A stretch of 64,000 nt of DNA from Bin87 sp963692995 (lineage in GTDB: Bacteria; Chloroflexota; Dehalococcoidia; Lucifugimonadales; UBA3495), in NCBI GenBank assembly GCA_963692995.1, contig OY843611.1, positions 868,001-932,000 on the forward strand. Direction: 5' to 3'. Positions 16,095-24,809 of this stretch are shown here, one piece after another. The notes beneath the pieces were generated by a model that was not told the origin of the DNA, ran no database searches, and saw only the letters and a list, made by a program, of their open reading frames with translations. Position 1 is the stretch's first letter. Each line of letters begins with the position of its first letter. A program made the translations under genes and the position numbers.

Positions 16095-17386
16095 GTCCGT
16101 TCAACCTCACCCGGCGCCGGCGCATTCTGAGCCTGTCGAGGGATGCCCCTTATCCTCCCTTCGGTTAACTGCTCCATTTCGTCCGGCGAGAGGCCCAGGA
16201 TGCCGGAAAGAACCGCAGCGTTATGCTCCCCGGGTGCGGGAGCCGTCCGGCGTATCGGGCACGGGAACTCGCTCAGGCGATACGGGTCACCCGGGTACAC
16301 CATGGACGGGCCGCCGTCGGGAGACGCTAAAGTCGTCAGGTAGCCACGGCCCCATAACTGCTCGTTTTCCAGGATTTCGTCGGGCGTGGCGGCGGGCCCC
16401 CAGGGATGATGCTTCGACTGGCCGAACTCGGTTATCTCCTGTCGGGTGTGGAGCATGGCCCAGCGTTGGATAAGGTCCTCGATATGAGCCGAGCGCTCGC
16501 CCCGCAGGACGAAGTGGTCGTCATACTGGGGGGCCATCAGGTCGCCGGCCATACCGTCTCGGTTCATCCAGGCCCGCAGGTCATCCCAGGCCGCGCGGGT
16601 GTTGGTGGTGATGCTGGCGTAGCCGTCCTGGCACTGCCAGGTGGCGACGAACTGGCCGCCGTGGCGGAACCCGCAGCGCACGGCCGGCTCTCCGGTGTAG
16701 TTGTAGGTCGTGTTCACGTGCTCGGTGGTGGCGGCCACCGCCTCCTGCATGGAGACGTCAATGTACTGGCCCTGACCGGTCATCGTGCGGTGGTACAGGG
16801 CCAGCAGTATGGCGATGTAAGCGCGGTTGGACGCGGTGTGGTAGGCTTGGGATCCCCACAACCGGGTCGGCGGCGTATGGGGCCAGCCGGTGACGTACAT
16901 GTACCCGCCCATGGCAAAGCCTACCAAGTCGGATGCCTTGAAATGGCGATAGGGGCCGGTTTGCCCGAAAGGCGTGACGGATGCGTACACCAGACCGGGG
17001 GAGTTCCCCGCCAGGCTGGCGTATCCCAAGCCCAGGGAATCCATGTATCCAGGCGGGCCGGTCTCCAGCAGCACGTCGGCAGTGAGCGCGATTTTGCGTA
17101 GCAGCGCCGCTCCTTCGGATGAGCCTATTTCCAGGGTCACGCTGCGCTTGTTGGTGTTGAAGTGGAGCCAATACAGGCTGCGGCCGGGGCCGGGCTCACC
17201 CTCCGCGAAAGGAGCAAAGTCGCGCATGGGGTCGCCGCCTGGCGGCTCGATTTTGATAACGTCGGCGCCCATGTCGGCCAACAGCTTGCCGCAGTACACT
17301 CCCATGGGGCCGGCCAGGTCCAACACTCGAAACCCGCTGAGTGGTCCGAGGGGGCCAGCGCTTGATTGTTCACCAGGGACGGTCAT
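16091..17386 (-). CDS. CaiB/BaiF-type CoA-transferase
   Basis: A 431-residue family III CoA-transferase. Family segments: GFRVLDLAGPMGVYCGKLLADMGADVIKIEPPGGDPMR (about 18-55), SLYWLHFNTNKRSVTLEI (about 70-88), and GSQAYHTASNRAYIAILLALYHRTMTGQGQYIDVSMQEA near 185-225. It is the upstream member of a tandem CoA-transferase pair with a 4-bp overlap. The last 20 or so residues (after EMEQLTEGRI) are encoded by a CTGAGCCTGTCGA-type dispersed repeat, giving an unusual tail (RQAQNAPAPGEVERT) that is probably not part of the ancestral protein. Confidence 0.9.
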   Translation of the reverse strand: MTVPGEQSSAGPLGPLSGFRVLDLAGPMGVYCGKLLADMGADVIKIEPPGGDPMRDFAPFAEGEPGPGRSLYWLHFNTNKRSVTLEIGSSEGAALLRKIALTADVLLETGPPGYMDSLGLGYASLAGNSPGLVYASVTPFGQTGPYRHFKASDLVGFAMGGYMYVTGWPHTPPTRLWGSQAYHTASNRAYIAILLALYHRTMTGQGQYIDVSMQEAVAATTEHVNTTYNYTGEPAVRCGFRHGGQFVATWQCQDGYASITTNTRAAWDDLRAWMNRDGMAGDLMAPQYDDHFVLRGERSAHIEDLIQRWAMLHTRQEITEFGQSKHHPWGPAATPDEILENEQLWGRGYLTTLASPDGGPSMVYPGDPYRLSEFPCPIRRTAPAPGEHNAAVLSGILGLSPDEMEQLTEGRIRGIPRQAQNAPAPGEVERT

Positions 17387-17501
17387 TTGGGGAGCATTTT
17401 AGCATGGCCGACGAAGTTGGGATGCTCTTGCCCAGGCGCCGGGCGGGACGGCGGAACCTGAGCTCCTTTGGGCGTCGCCGCTGAAAAGTCGGTAGCCCGC
17501 G

Positions 17502-18814
17502 TTAGTTTGCCGGCCGCAGGTTGGCCGGCAAGTGGCTCTCCCAGTCCGGGATCTGCCGCACCCGCGGTGAGGGCAGCAACCAGGACTGGATGAGCGCCAT
17601 CGTGCTGAACCCGAGGGACATGAGCAACGGCGCCAGGTAGGTGCCCGTTACGTCCCACAGGAGCCCGGCGCACACGGGCGCCAGTCCCATGCCAAGGCCG
17701 CTCCCCAGGCTTTGCCAACCGTAAAGGCTGCCCTGGGGCACGTTTCCGTAGTACTGGCGGTTGGCAATCGGGAACGTGGGCACTTCGGTGCTTTGACCGA
17801 TGCCAAAGAGCGCCCCGAACAGATAGTAGGCCCAGACGTCTTGGCTAAAAAGAATGAGCAGCAGGGGGAAGACCTGGAGGGCCATCCCCACGATCCAGAC
17901 CGTTCTGCAACCCCAGCGCTCGGCCACGACAGGCACCAGGCCCCGGGCGACGACCCCAACGGTCTGTGGGCCGCCAGCACTCCGGCCGCCGCTCCCAGGG
18001 ACAGGCCACGATCCACGGCGATAGCCACTATCAGCACGTTGATGATGTTGTGGCCCATACATCCCCAGTAGTGGATGCCGATGAGATTCCAGAAGGTCGC
18101 GGTTCTCCTGGCTTGCTGGATGAACACCCTGGCCCTTACCTTGGCGGCTTCGTCTCTTGGCGATCTCTGAATCGGCTCGTCTCCGAGATCGCCAAAGGGA
18201 CGCAAACCGACGTCGGCAGGTCCGTTGTAGAAGAATTTGACCAGCAGCAGCAGCAGCGCTCCCCCGGCTATGCCCGGAAGCCAGAAGAGCCACTTTATTC
18301 CCAGCTGGCTGAAGGCCGCGCTAATCAGAAACAGGAATGCAACTACGCCAATTCCCTGGAACGACCAGACTACCCCCATGGCGGCGCCCAGGTGTCTCCG
18401 GAACCACAGGGTGATCCCGGACACCGGCAGTACGGTGAAAATGGTGGAGGCGATGCCCAGGATCACGCCGAAGTAGAGGTAGAACTGCCAAAGGTTGCTC
18501 ATGATGCCGGTGAGCAACATTCCGATTATGAACAGAACGGCTCCGGATAGGAGAAATCGGCGAACTCCGTATCGGTCTCCAAGCCATCCTACGTAAGGGC
18601 TCGCCAGCCCGAAGATGATCCACTGGAGGCTGAACGCCAGGCTGATGGCGCCGTAGCTCCAACCGAACCCCGCGGTAGGGTCGCTGAGATACGGCACCAG
18701 GGCGGCAGCTGCGAAGCGCACCGAAGAGGTGATAAACCCCATGGCCGCGGCGATGCCCACGATCACCCACGCATAATGCACCCGCCTTCTGAAGCCCATC
18801 AAAGCGACTGACAC
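17502..18814 (-). pseudogene. MFS transporter interrupted by one frameshift
   Basis: An MFS permease (monocarboxylate/oxalate-type appearance) split across two frames. Frame one starts MSVALMGFRRRVHYAWVIV at 18814 and encodes about 280 good residues with six to seven membrane segments, the conserved GWLGDRYGVRR loop and RRHLGAAMG, ending sensibly at SLGAAAGVLA. The correct continuation (TVGVVARGLVPVVAERWGCRTVW, then LFGIGQSTEVPTFPIANRQY) lies in the next frame from about 17960 to the stop at 17502. The combined length is 1,313 nt, one base short of whole codons, so a single-base deletion near 17955-17985 is enough. Either a recent inactivation or a base error. It sits between a VOC gene and the CoA-transferases. 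Confidence 0.8.
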
Positions 18815-18886
18815 TCGAAAGATCTCGACATGCGCCTAACCTGCCCGGTTCCGAAAGTGGGCGAAGGTAATTCCGACGGTGTGTCG

Positions 18887-19333
18887 CTACGGAGTATTGA
18901 ACTGGACCAGGATACCGTCGGGATCGTACACATAGATGCTGCGGATAGCTCCATCGGGGCCGGTGAAGGACTCGATGGGGCCGGCCAGTTCAACGCCCTT
19001 GCTGATCAGTTCGTCGGTCAGCGCTTTCACGTTAGCCACGCCGAAGGAGATATGGCTGATGCCTACCATGTCCAGTTTGATGGGTTCCCCATCGGGATCG
19101 TCGCCGGGATGGCTGGTCAGGGTCAGGGTGGGCGTAGCCCCGGCGCCGTAGGCAAGGCTGACCCAGCGGCGAGCCTGGCGCCGATGCAGGTAGTTGTGGA
19201 GGCGACCGCCTTCGGTGGGGTCGGTCATGCGGTCACCCAGCACGGTCATTCCCAGTATGTCTCGATAGAACGCCAGGGATCGGTCCATGTCTCTTACGCA
19301 GATACCGATATGGGTAACGCAAGTTGCTTCCAT
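18887..19333 (-). CDS. VOC-family (glyoxalase/extradiol dioxygenase fold) protein
   Basis: A 148-residue vicinal-oxygen-chelate protein. It opens ATCVTHIGICVRDMDRSLAFYRDILGMTV, the standard beta-alpha-beta-beta-beta module. The second half has HISFGVANVKAL and ends GAIRSIYVYDPDGILVQFNTP. The metal-ligand pattern His-13 / His near residue 95 / Glu-or-Gln near the end is only partly kept: the last strand has Gln (VQF) where glyoxalases usually have Glu. The start at 19333 follows GGAGG; the open frame upstream runs through a MITE-like element and is not coding. Likely an epimerase, dioxygenase or resistance-type VOC of unknown substrate. Confidence 0.85.
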   Translation of the reverse strand: MEATCVTHIGICVRDMDRSLAFYRDILGMTVLGDRMTDPTEGGRLHNYLHRRQARRWVSLAYGAGATPTLTLTSHPGDDPDGEPIKLDMVGISHISFGVANVKALTDELISKGVELAGPIESFTGPDGAIRSIYVYDPDGILVQFNTP

Positions 19334-19361
19334 GACATTAGCCTCCATTGGCTGCTTGCCC

Positions 19362-19457
19362 CGTCGTTCCGGCGCAAGCGGGAACCCGGAAATCGTTGCC
19401 ACCGGAAAGTTCGCCGGACTGTACCCTTGCCGGATTCCCGCTTGCGCCGGAACGACG
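19362..19457. mobile_element. MITE-like 96-bp element with 28-bp terminal inverted repeats
   Basis: Arms at 19362-19389 and 19430-19457 are 28-nt inverted repeats with one mismatch. Each begins or ends CGTCGTTCCGGCGCAAGCGG or its complement. The 40-bp interior is noncoding. A shorter relative lies at 12168-12246, showing the interior is conserved and not just the hairpin. The arms themselves are members of the 28-nt family A repeat. This is consistent with a small non-autonomous element placed between two VOC genes. Confidence 0.75.
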
Positions 19458-19509
19458 ACATTAGTTGCGGGAATGACGATATTCGTTAAGACGACATTCG
19501 TTAATCGAT

Positions 19510-19920
19510 CTAATCCAGGGGCAATTTGTGGAGCCATCCCGGCTCCGATATATCCAGAACCTGTCCGTTGGGACCGGACCACTTCTCCTCGGCGCGGGGT
19601 GGACGAGGCTGCCCGTCCGCGGCGACTTCCCGCCGGACAATCTCCTGCCCGTCTATCTCCTGAAGCTTAGCTCCGGTTTCCTCCAGGCTATCGACTTGGA
19701 AGCCGATGTGGTGTATGCCGTCGTAGTTCTCGCCATTCGGGCCCACGTCGGCGTCCTCGTTGGTTTTCCACTTGAGGATGGTCAGGTTGATGTCGCCGTC
19801 GGAAAGCTGGATCTGCCGGGCGTTGCGGGCGACCTCGAAGAGGTCGAAGCCGTCCTTATAGAACTTTGCCACCGCATCCGGGTTCTCGCAAGTGATGGCG
19901 ATGTGCTTGATTTTAGCCAT
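19510..19920 (-). CDS. VOC-family protein
   Basis: A 136-residue VOC protein beginning KIKHIAITCENPDAVAKFYKDGFDL. The GIHHIGFQVDSLEETGAKLQEI block is at about 70-90 and it ends KWSGPNGQVLDISEPGWL. The His at residue 6 and His at about 72 fit two of the usual metal ligands; the last strand has Asp in place of Glu. ATG 19920 is preferred to an in-frame upstream start because it opens directly into the domain. It heads the five-gene minus-strand catabolic unit. A TATAAT-like -10 on the minus strand lies just upstream (around 19949), in the 69-bp gap shared with the divergent MmgE/PrpD gene. Confidence 0.85.
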   Translation of the reverse strand: MAKIKHIAITCENPDAVAKFYKDGFDLFEVARNARQIQLSDGDINLTILKWKTNEDADVGPNGENYDGIHHIGFQVDSLEETGAKLQEIDGQEIVRREVAADGQPRPPRAEEKWSGPNGQVLDISEPGWLHKLPLD

Positions 19921-19989
19921 AGGGCACCCCCCAAATCGGTTGAGCGCATTATACTCCGTATGTAACGTCATAATTCAGGTAGGTAACCC

Positions 19990-21333
19990 ATGAGCGCAAC
20001 CCGAACCTTGGCCGAGTTTATTGCTGACACCGGCTTTGGCGACCTGCCCCGTCCGGTGGTAGAAGCCGCCAAAATCGCCATACTTGACGGCGTAGCCAAC
20101 ATGGTCGCCGGTTCAGTGCAGGATCTGGCCGATATCATCGGCCGCTACGTGCGGGATGCCGGCGGTTCGCCGCAAGCCTCCGTGGTAGGCTGGGGCTACC
20201 GGACCAACCCGCCGGCGGCCGCCTTCGCCAACGGGGTCTTTGGGCACTGCCTGGACTACGAGATCCAAGGGTTTCCGCCGACCCACGGCACGTCGTCCTG
20301 CTTGCCGTCGGCCCTGGCGCTGGCGGAGCGCCACCACGTTGGGGGTGAGCGAGTCGTCGCCGCATACGTGTTGGGCTGGGAAATTCAGGGGCGGCTGCGG
20401 GCCGCTTCTGCGCCGGCCACCAGGCCCGGCTATCACCCGCCCGGGCTGGTGGGCCCTCTAGGCGGAGCGGCGGCATCGGCTAAAACCCTGGGCCTGGACG
20501 CGGAGCAAACCCTGATGGCCCTCGGCATCGCGGCCTCACGAACCGGCGGCCTCACCGCCAACACGGGCACCATGGTCAAGTCCACCCACCCGGGCAACGC
20601 CGCCCGGATGGGCGCCGAATCGGCCATACTGGCCAGCATGGGCTACACCGCCAGCGACGAGGCGCTGGAATCCCCGGTGGGCTTCGCCGCCGCGCTCTTC
20701 GGCGGCGACTTTGACTGGGACACTGCCATCGGCGGCCTGGGCGCGTCGTGGCGGCTGATTGATCCCGGTTTCGACATCAAGCGTTTCCCCGCCCAGGTCT
20801 ATATGCAAAACGCCATTGAAGCGGCGCTCAACCTGCGCCAGCAGAACAGCCTTGATCCCAACGACATCGACCGGGTGACCATTCATCGCCGGGGCCGGGG
20901 ACATTCGGGGCCGAGGCCCCGCAGCGGCCTGGACGGCAAGTTCAGCGTGGAATACTGCGCCGCCGCTGCCTTGCTGGACGGCCAGGTGGGTATCGACACT
21001 TTCACCGACGCACGCCGCTTTGCATCCGACATGGAGGATATGCTGGGCCGGCTGCGGGTGGAACCCGAAGGCCCCGAATCCGGCGGAACCCGCGCCACCG
21101 CCGTGCTCAAAGATGGAACTACCGTCAGCGCCGAATGCTCCGCCTTTACGGGATCCGCATCCAACCCCATGTCCCGGGACCAGCTCCTGGCCAAGGCGCG
21201 CGACTGCTTCCGCCGCGCGCTGTCTGAATACGACACTGAGGTGGTGGTGGAGATGCTGGAAAACCTGGATGGCGTGGACGACGTGGGCCGGTTGATGAAT
21301 GTGCTGGGCCAGGAGGCGGTGAATAAGGGATGA
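19990..21333 (+). CDS. MmgE/PrpD-family protein
   Basis: A 447-residue member of the 2-methylcitrate dehydratase / cis-aconitate decarboxylase / iminodisuccinate epimerase family. Characteristic parts are ANGVFGHCLDYEIQG...PTHGTSS (about 78-100), where the family has a D(Y/F)D..HP-like active site, then ALGIAASRTGGLTANTGTMVKSTHPGNAARMG (about 178-210), and the lid domain with DIDRVTIHRRGRG. Reactions in the family are dehydrations, decarboxylations or racemisations of di- and tricarboxylates; the substrate here is unknown. GGTAGGT precedes the ATG. Divergent from the CoA-transferase/VOC unit, probably functionally linked. Confidence 0.85.
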   Translation: MSATRTLAEFIADTGFGDLPRPVVEAAKIAILDGVANMVAGSVQDLADIIGRYVRDAGGSPQASVVGWGYRTNPPAAAFANGVFGHCLDYEIQGFPPTHGTSSCLPSALALAERHHVGGERVVAAYVLGWEIQGRLRAASAPATRPGYHPPGLVGPLGGAAASAKTLGLDAEQTLMALGIAASRTGGLTANTGTMVKSTHPGNAARMGAESAILASMGYTASDEALESPVGFAAALFGGDFDWDTAIGGLGASWRLIDPGFDIKRFPAQVYMQNAIEAALNLRQQNSLDPNDIDRVTIHRRGRGHSGPRPRSGLDGKFSVEYCAAAALLDGQVGIDTFTDARRFASDMEDMLGRLRVEPEGPESGGTRATAVLKDGTTVSAECSAFTGSASNPMSRDQLLAKARDCFRRALSEYDTEVVVEMLENLDGVDDVGRLMNVLGQEAVNKG

Positions 21334-21428
21334 GCCGGCGGGGAACCACGATACCCTCGGCAACCTCTCCACTTGCCAACCTGGCGCGTGGCCTGGACAT
21401 TCGGACCATGGCAACGTAAGGCGCGGCG

Positions 21429-21468
21429 TTGATCAGTCATCTAGCAGGTTGATCAGTCATCTAGCAGG
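21429..21468. repeat. Perfect 20-bp tandem duplication spanning a stop codon
   Basis: The unit TTGATCAGTCATCTAGCAGG occurs at 21429-21448 and 21449-21468. The inner copy contains the last codons and stop of the cupin gene on the minus strand; the outer copy repeats those codons and the stop just downstream. The protein is unaffected. It is a gene-tail duplication of the slippage type. Confidence 0.9.
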
Positions 21469-21785
21469 ATGTACACCGCGCCTGACGGAGACAGGTCGTG
21501 ATGGGAATGGCCTTTCCCGGTCACGTCCTCCATCAGACGGATGTCACCGGCCCGAAGCACCCGTTTTGCGCCGTCGCTGGCCCCGATCTCCACCTCGCCG
21601 GACAGGTGAATAATCAGCCGGCGCTCGGGAAGCGGATGGAAGTCCATTTGGCGCGACCCGTCAAACTCCTGCACGCGCGCCTCGGACACATTGATCAGCG
21701 CTCCAAGCTCGGGGTGTTCCTCTAACTTCAAGTCTTCGATGTGGCTTTCGCCATCCGCGTCGGAAAAAACTCGATAGATCGCCAT
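21453..21785 (-). CDS. Cupin-fold protein
   Basis: A 110-residue single-domain cupin. The barrel region runs from MDFHPLPERRLIIHLSGEVEIG to RAGDIRLMEDVTGKGHSHH; the second motif's Gly-Asp and the H-S-H-H cluster are consistent with a metal site, whereas motif 1 is poorly conserved (HPLPE at about residue 51). It resembles small cupins next to catabolic genes. A GGGGG ribosome-binding site precedes the ATG. The last codons and stop are duplicated in tandem downstream. It is probably co-transcribed after the SDR and GMC genes on the minus strand (68-bp gap to the SDR). Confidence 0.75.
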   Translation of the reverse strand: MAIYRVFSDADGESHIEDLKLEEHPELGALINVSEARVQEFDGSRQMDFHPLPERRLIIHLSGEVEIGASDGAKRVLRAGDIRLMEDVTGKGHSHHDLSPSGAVYILLDD

Positions 21786-21853
21786 ACCGCCCCCAGTACT
21801 TTTGTAAAGATTTCGACACTCCGTCGCTACCCATCGGATAGGTCCAATAGGGG

Positions 21854-22645
21854 TTACGCTGTCGCCTCTGCGATCTTACCCCAGGTCACCCCGAATTCGG
21901 CCCTTGATACCAACTCGCCCGTCAGGGTTTTGGCCGTTTGGCCGGCCAACCATACTCCCGGCTCAGTCAGGGCATCGGGCTGCACCATGGGTATGTGGGC
22001 GGTTCCCGGCCAATCCCCGCGCCGGTTCATCCAGGTGTCCACCCTTCCGGGCTCAAAAACGTTGACGGCGATATTGTGGGGCCTGACCTCCTCGGCCAGG
22101 CTGAAAAACATTCGCTCCAGGGCCGCCTTGCTCATCGAATAACCCACACGTCCCTCACGATAGTTCCTGGCGGAGCCGGAGGTAACGCAGTAAATGGAGC
22201 CTCCCTCGCCCTGGGCAATCATGGCCGGCAGCGCGTACTTGCAAAGGAGCAGCGGGCCGCGCACGTTGACCGCCAGGCACTGGTCCAGAAGCTCCACATC
22301 CAGATCCACCACTGGCGACTCGCAGTCCATGCCCGCGTTGCACACGAGAATGTCGATTCGCCCGAAATGGTCCAGCGTGGCGGCCACCAAGTTTTGAATG
22401 TCCTCGACGTGCGCGATGTCGCAGCGGACGGGCAACGCCGTGCCGCCACGCTCGGCAATCCGGCCTGCCGTATCGCGTATGTCGCCCGAACCGTATCTTT
22501 CGTACTCGGTACCGGCCGCCCCGTCTATTTCGGTACGAGATGCCACGACTACCCGGGCCCCGGCATCGCCCAGGCCCAGGCAAATGGCGCGGCCAATTCC
22601 GCGGCTGCCGCCGGTTACAATCGCTACCTTGCCGTCAAGTCTCAT
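21854..22645 (-). CDS. Short-chain dehydrogenase/reductase (SDR)
   Basis: A 263-residue classical SDR. The cofactor motif is TGGSRGIG (about residues 11-18), the NNAG-type motif reads VCNAGMD (about 93-99), and the catalytic Ser/Tyr/Lys are in YCVTSGSARN (about 151) and GYSMSKAAL (Tyr/Lys about 163-167). It ends LVSRAEFGVTWGKI. The Arg after the glycine motif suggests NADP preference but this is uncertain. The first ATG of a longer frame (22690) was rejected in favour of 22645, which opens MRLDGKVAIVTGG. Substrate unknown; the neighbours (cupin, GMC oxidoreductase) suggest alcohol or sugar-acid oxidation. Confidence 0.88.
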   Translation of the reverse strand: MRLDGKVAIVTGGSRGIGRAICLGLGDAGARVVVASRTEIDGAAGTEYERYGSGDIRDTAGRIAERGGTALPVRCDIAHVEDIQNLVAATLDHFGRIDILVCNAGMDCESPVVDLDVELLDQCLAVNVRGPLLLCKYALPAMIAQGEGGSIYCVTSGSARNYREGRVGYSMSKAALERMFFSLAEEVRPHNIAVNVFEPGRVDTWMNRRGDWPGTAHIPMVQPDALTEPGVWLAGQTAKTLTGELVSRAEFGVTWGKIAEATA

Positions 22646-22814
22646 TTTAACCTGCCAGAAGTCCCGTCGGTCGGGTGGAAATTTCGGCAACCATATACTT
22701 TCTGCACGGTCGTCGCAAGTCAGCGGTTCACCGATGGGGCCCCGGTTGGTCAGCGCGCTCAGCGGCCCGGCGTAGGCATCTCGCTGCCTGAAGGCCGATA
22801 CCGCTGAGCGCGGT

Positions 22815-24437
22815 TTATTCGCCGGACTGGATCAAGTCCGCTATTCGCTCCGCCATCATGATCACCGTCGGGTTGATTGGGGCGCGCACCAGGTCCGGCA
22901 TGATCGACGCATCAACGATGCGCAACCCTTCCATGCCGTGCACCCTGCCGCGTTGATCGACCACTGCCAGCGCGTCGTTGCACGGCCCCATTTTGCAAGT
23001 GCGCGAGATGTGGGAGTAGGTCGTTGCCTCCCGCAGCAGCCATTGATCCAATGCGTCGTCGCTCACCAGGTCGTTTTCTTCCGGTTCAATCCGCCTTCCC
23101 AGCAATGGCGCCAGCTCGGGCCGCCCAGCCAAGTTCAGGGCTAGCTGAACCCCCGCTCGCATCCGCATCCGGTCAAAGGGTTCGGACAGGTAATTGTAGT
23201 GCAAAGCCGGCTGCACCCGGTAGTCGGCGGAAGTTAGCGTCAGTTGACCTTGGCTTTCGGGCAAAAGCAGGGCGATCATCATTTCGATATGCCGATTGAG
23301 CGCGTTAGCCTGATTAGCCTCGGGCGCTTGAGCCTGGGGGATCGCCTGGGCTCCCTTGACCCGTGGCGTGACCAGGGCGGAAAGGCTGATGCTTAGATCG
23401 TTCCTCAGGTGGGAACCGGGGGCCGTTAGGCGCAGAGTCGCGCCGCCGGCTCCCCGATTGGCCGAGGAACCCAAAGCGTCGGAGACTTCCCAGGTAACGT
23501 ACACCTTGGGATGGTCTTTCAAGTTCTGCCCCACGCCGGGGGTATCCTGGACCACCCGGATGCCCAACCGCTCCAATTGCGCGGCCGGCCCCACGCCGGA
23601 CAGCAGCAACAGGTGGGGCGAACCCACCGCGCCGGCGCTGAGGATAATCCGGTCGGCTTCCACAGTGAAATTTTCACCACCGCTCTTCACCAGCAAGCCG
23701 GTCGCGCGTTGGCCTTGAAAGATAATCCGGCGTACTTGGCAATTGGGTCGCACTGTCAAATTGAGCCGATGACGAGCCGGGTTCAGGTAGCCCAGAGCGG
23801 CACTGAAGCGAACTCCGTTGTGGTTGTTGGTTACGCCTGGGCCGACCCCGTTGGAGTCGGGATGGTTGTGGTCCAGGGTCTGCTCAAAGCCGCTGGCGCG
23901 GCAGGAGGAAAAGAAGGCTTTTGGGGCGGCGTCCCAAGCATCCGGGTTGGAGTGATGAACGAATATGGGCCCGTCGGAGCCGTGATAGTCGCCGTGCCGG
24001 TCAACGTCCGTTTCCAGTTTTCGGAAGTAAGGAAGGACCTTTTCGTAGCTCCAGTGGTCGTTGGCCAAGGCCGCCCAGGCGTCGAAATCTTCCGGAACGC
24101 CGCGGTAAAAAGCGGACGAGTTGATGGCGCTTGAGCCGCCGGTGACTTTGCCCCGGGGCGCCAACATCGGCGGCGCCAGATCAGTCGCCGTTGCAGTGAA
24201 CTGCCAGTTATGGGGGCTGGCGGTCAAGGAGATCGGGTGGCCGCCCGCCGTCCGAGCGGCCGGCGGGATCGGAGCAGCGGCAAACCCGTATTTCAGTTCG
24301 TCGGGCAGCCGGTCGAAATCCGGATAGTCCGGCCCAGCTTCCAGCAGCAGCACCGAGCGGCTCGGATCTTCCGACAGCCGGGCCGCCAGCACTGAACCGG
24401 CGGAGCCGGCCCCCACAATTGCCACATCATATTTCAT
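22815..24437 (-). CDS. GMC-family FAD oxidoreductase (choline-dehydrogenase-like)
   Basis: A 540-residue glucose-methanol-choline oxidoreductase. The FAD-binding motif YDVAIVGAGSAGSVLAARLSE is at residues 3-23. The first GMC signature appears at GKVTGGSSAINSSAFYRG (about 93-110) and the second at SAGAVGSPHLLLLSGVGP (about 268-285). The C-terminal catalytic His region reads TYSHISRTCKMGP (about 463-475), with ASIMPDLVRAPINPTVIMMAERIADLI closing the FAD domain. Substrate is an alcohol of unknown identity. GAGGATAA precedes the ATG. It is the promoter-proximal gene of the GMC-SDR-cupin run and divergent from urtA. Confidence 0.9.
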   Translation of the reverse strand: MKYDVAIVGAGSAGSVLAARLSEDPSRSVLLLEAGPDYPDFDRLPDELKYGFAAAPIPPAARTAGGHPISLTASPHNWQFTATATDLAPPMLAPRGKVTGGSSAINSSAFYRGVPEDFDAWAALANDHWSYEKVLPYFRKLETDVDRHGDYHGSDGPIFVHHSNPDAWDAAPKAFFSSCRASGFEQTLDHNHPDSNGVGPGVTNNHNGVRFSAALGYLNPARHRLNLTVRPNCQVRRIIFQGQRATGLLVKSGGENFTVEADRIILSAGAVGSPHLLLLSGVGPAAQLERLGIRVVQDTPGVGQNLKDHPKVYVTWEVSDALGSSANRGAGGATLRLTAPGSHLRNDLSISLSALVTPRVKGAQAIPQAQAPEANQANALNRHIEMMIALLLPESQGQLTLTSADYRVQPALHYNYLSEPFDRMRMRAGVQLALNLAGRPELAPLLGRRIEPEENDLVSDDALDQWLLREATTYSHISRTCKMGPCNDALAVVDQRGRVHGMEGLRIVDASIMPDLVRAPINPTVIMMAERIADLIQSGE

Positions 24438-24809
24438 GGTTTTTATCCTCGATTTCAGCCAGCCGGAAGGGACGCCAGCAACGAGCTTGCAATGCGCCTA
24501 CCGTACCAACCGATGAGGGTCGTTTCAAGCGTTATGTCCCAGCGGGTTACCGGGATTGCGCTTTGCCCTCCGGGATCCCCGCAAATCGCCGGTGGAAACG
24601 GCAATGAGTTTCCGTATGGCTTTATCCAACGTTTACGTGCAGGAAACTTTTCGGTCACAACTTTGCAATTTGCCAGTAACATCGGAGGGCTAGGTTAGTC
24701 GCAACCAAAGTTGGCGCTTTGAACTTTATGCGGTCGTCATGCGGTCGTCGCACGCGATCCGGCGGATCAGGACGCTGACGGATTAATTTTTACAAGGGGG
24801 AAATTCGCA
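24438..24809. other. Divergent intergenic region between GMC oxidoreductase and urtA
   Basis: A 372-bp gap without a convincing gene. It should hold the promoters of the two divergent units. A perfect 11-bp tandem duplication (ATGCGGTCGTC at 24728-24738 and 24739-24749) lies about 60 bp upstream of the urtA start. The base composition is less GC-rich toward urtA (GATTAATTTTTACA at about 24780). No canonical NtcA- or NtrC-type site is evident to the eye. Confidence 0.5.

Noticed and set aside
18887..19582. Long N-terminal extension of the VOC protein back to 19582
   Set aside because: The upstream open frame passes through the MITE-like repeat; the GGAGG-preceded ATG at 19333 opens directly into the domain.
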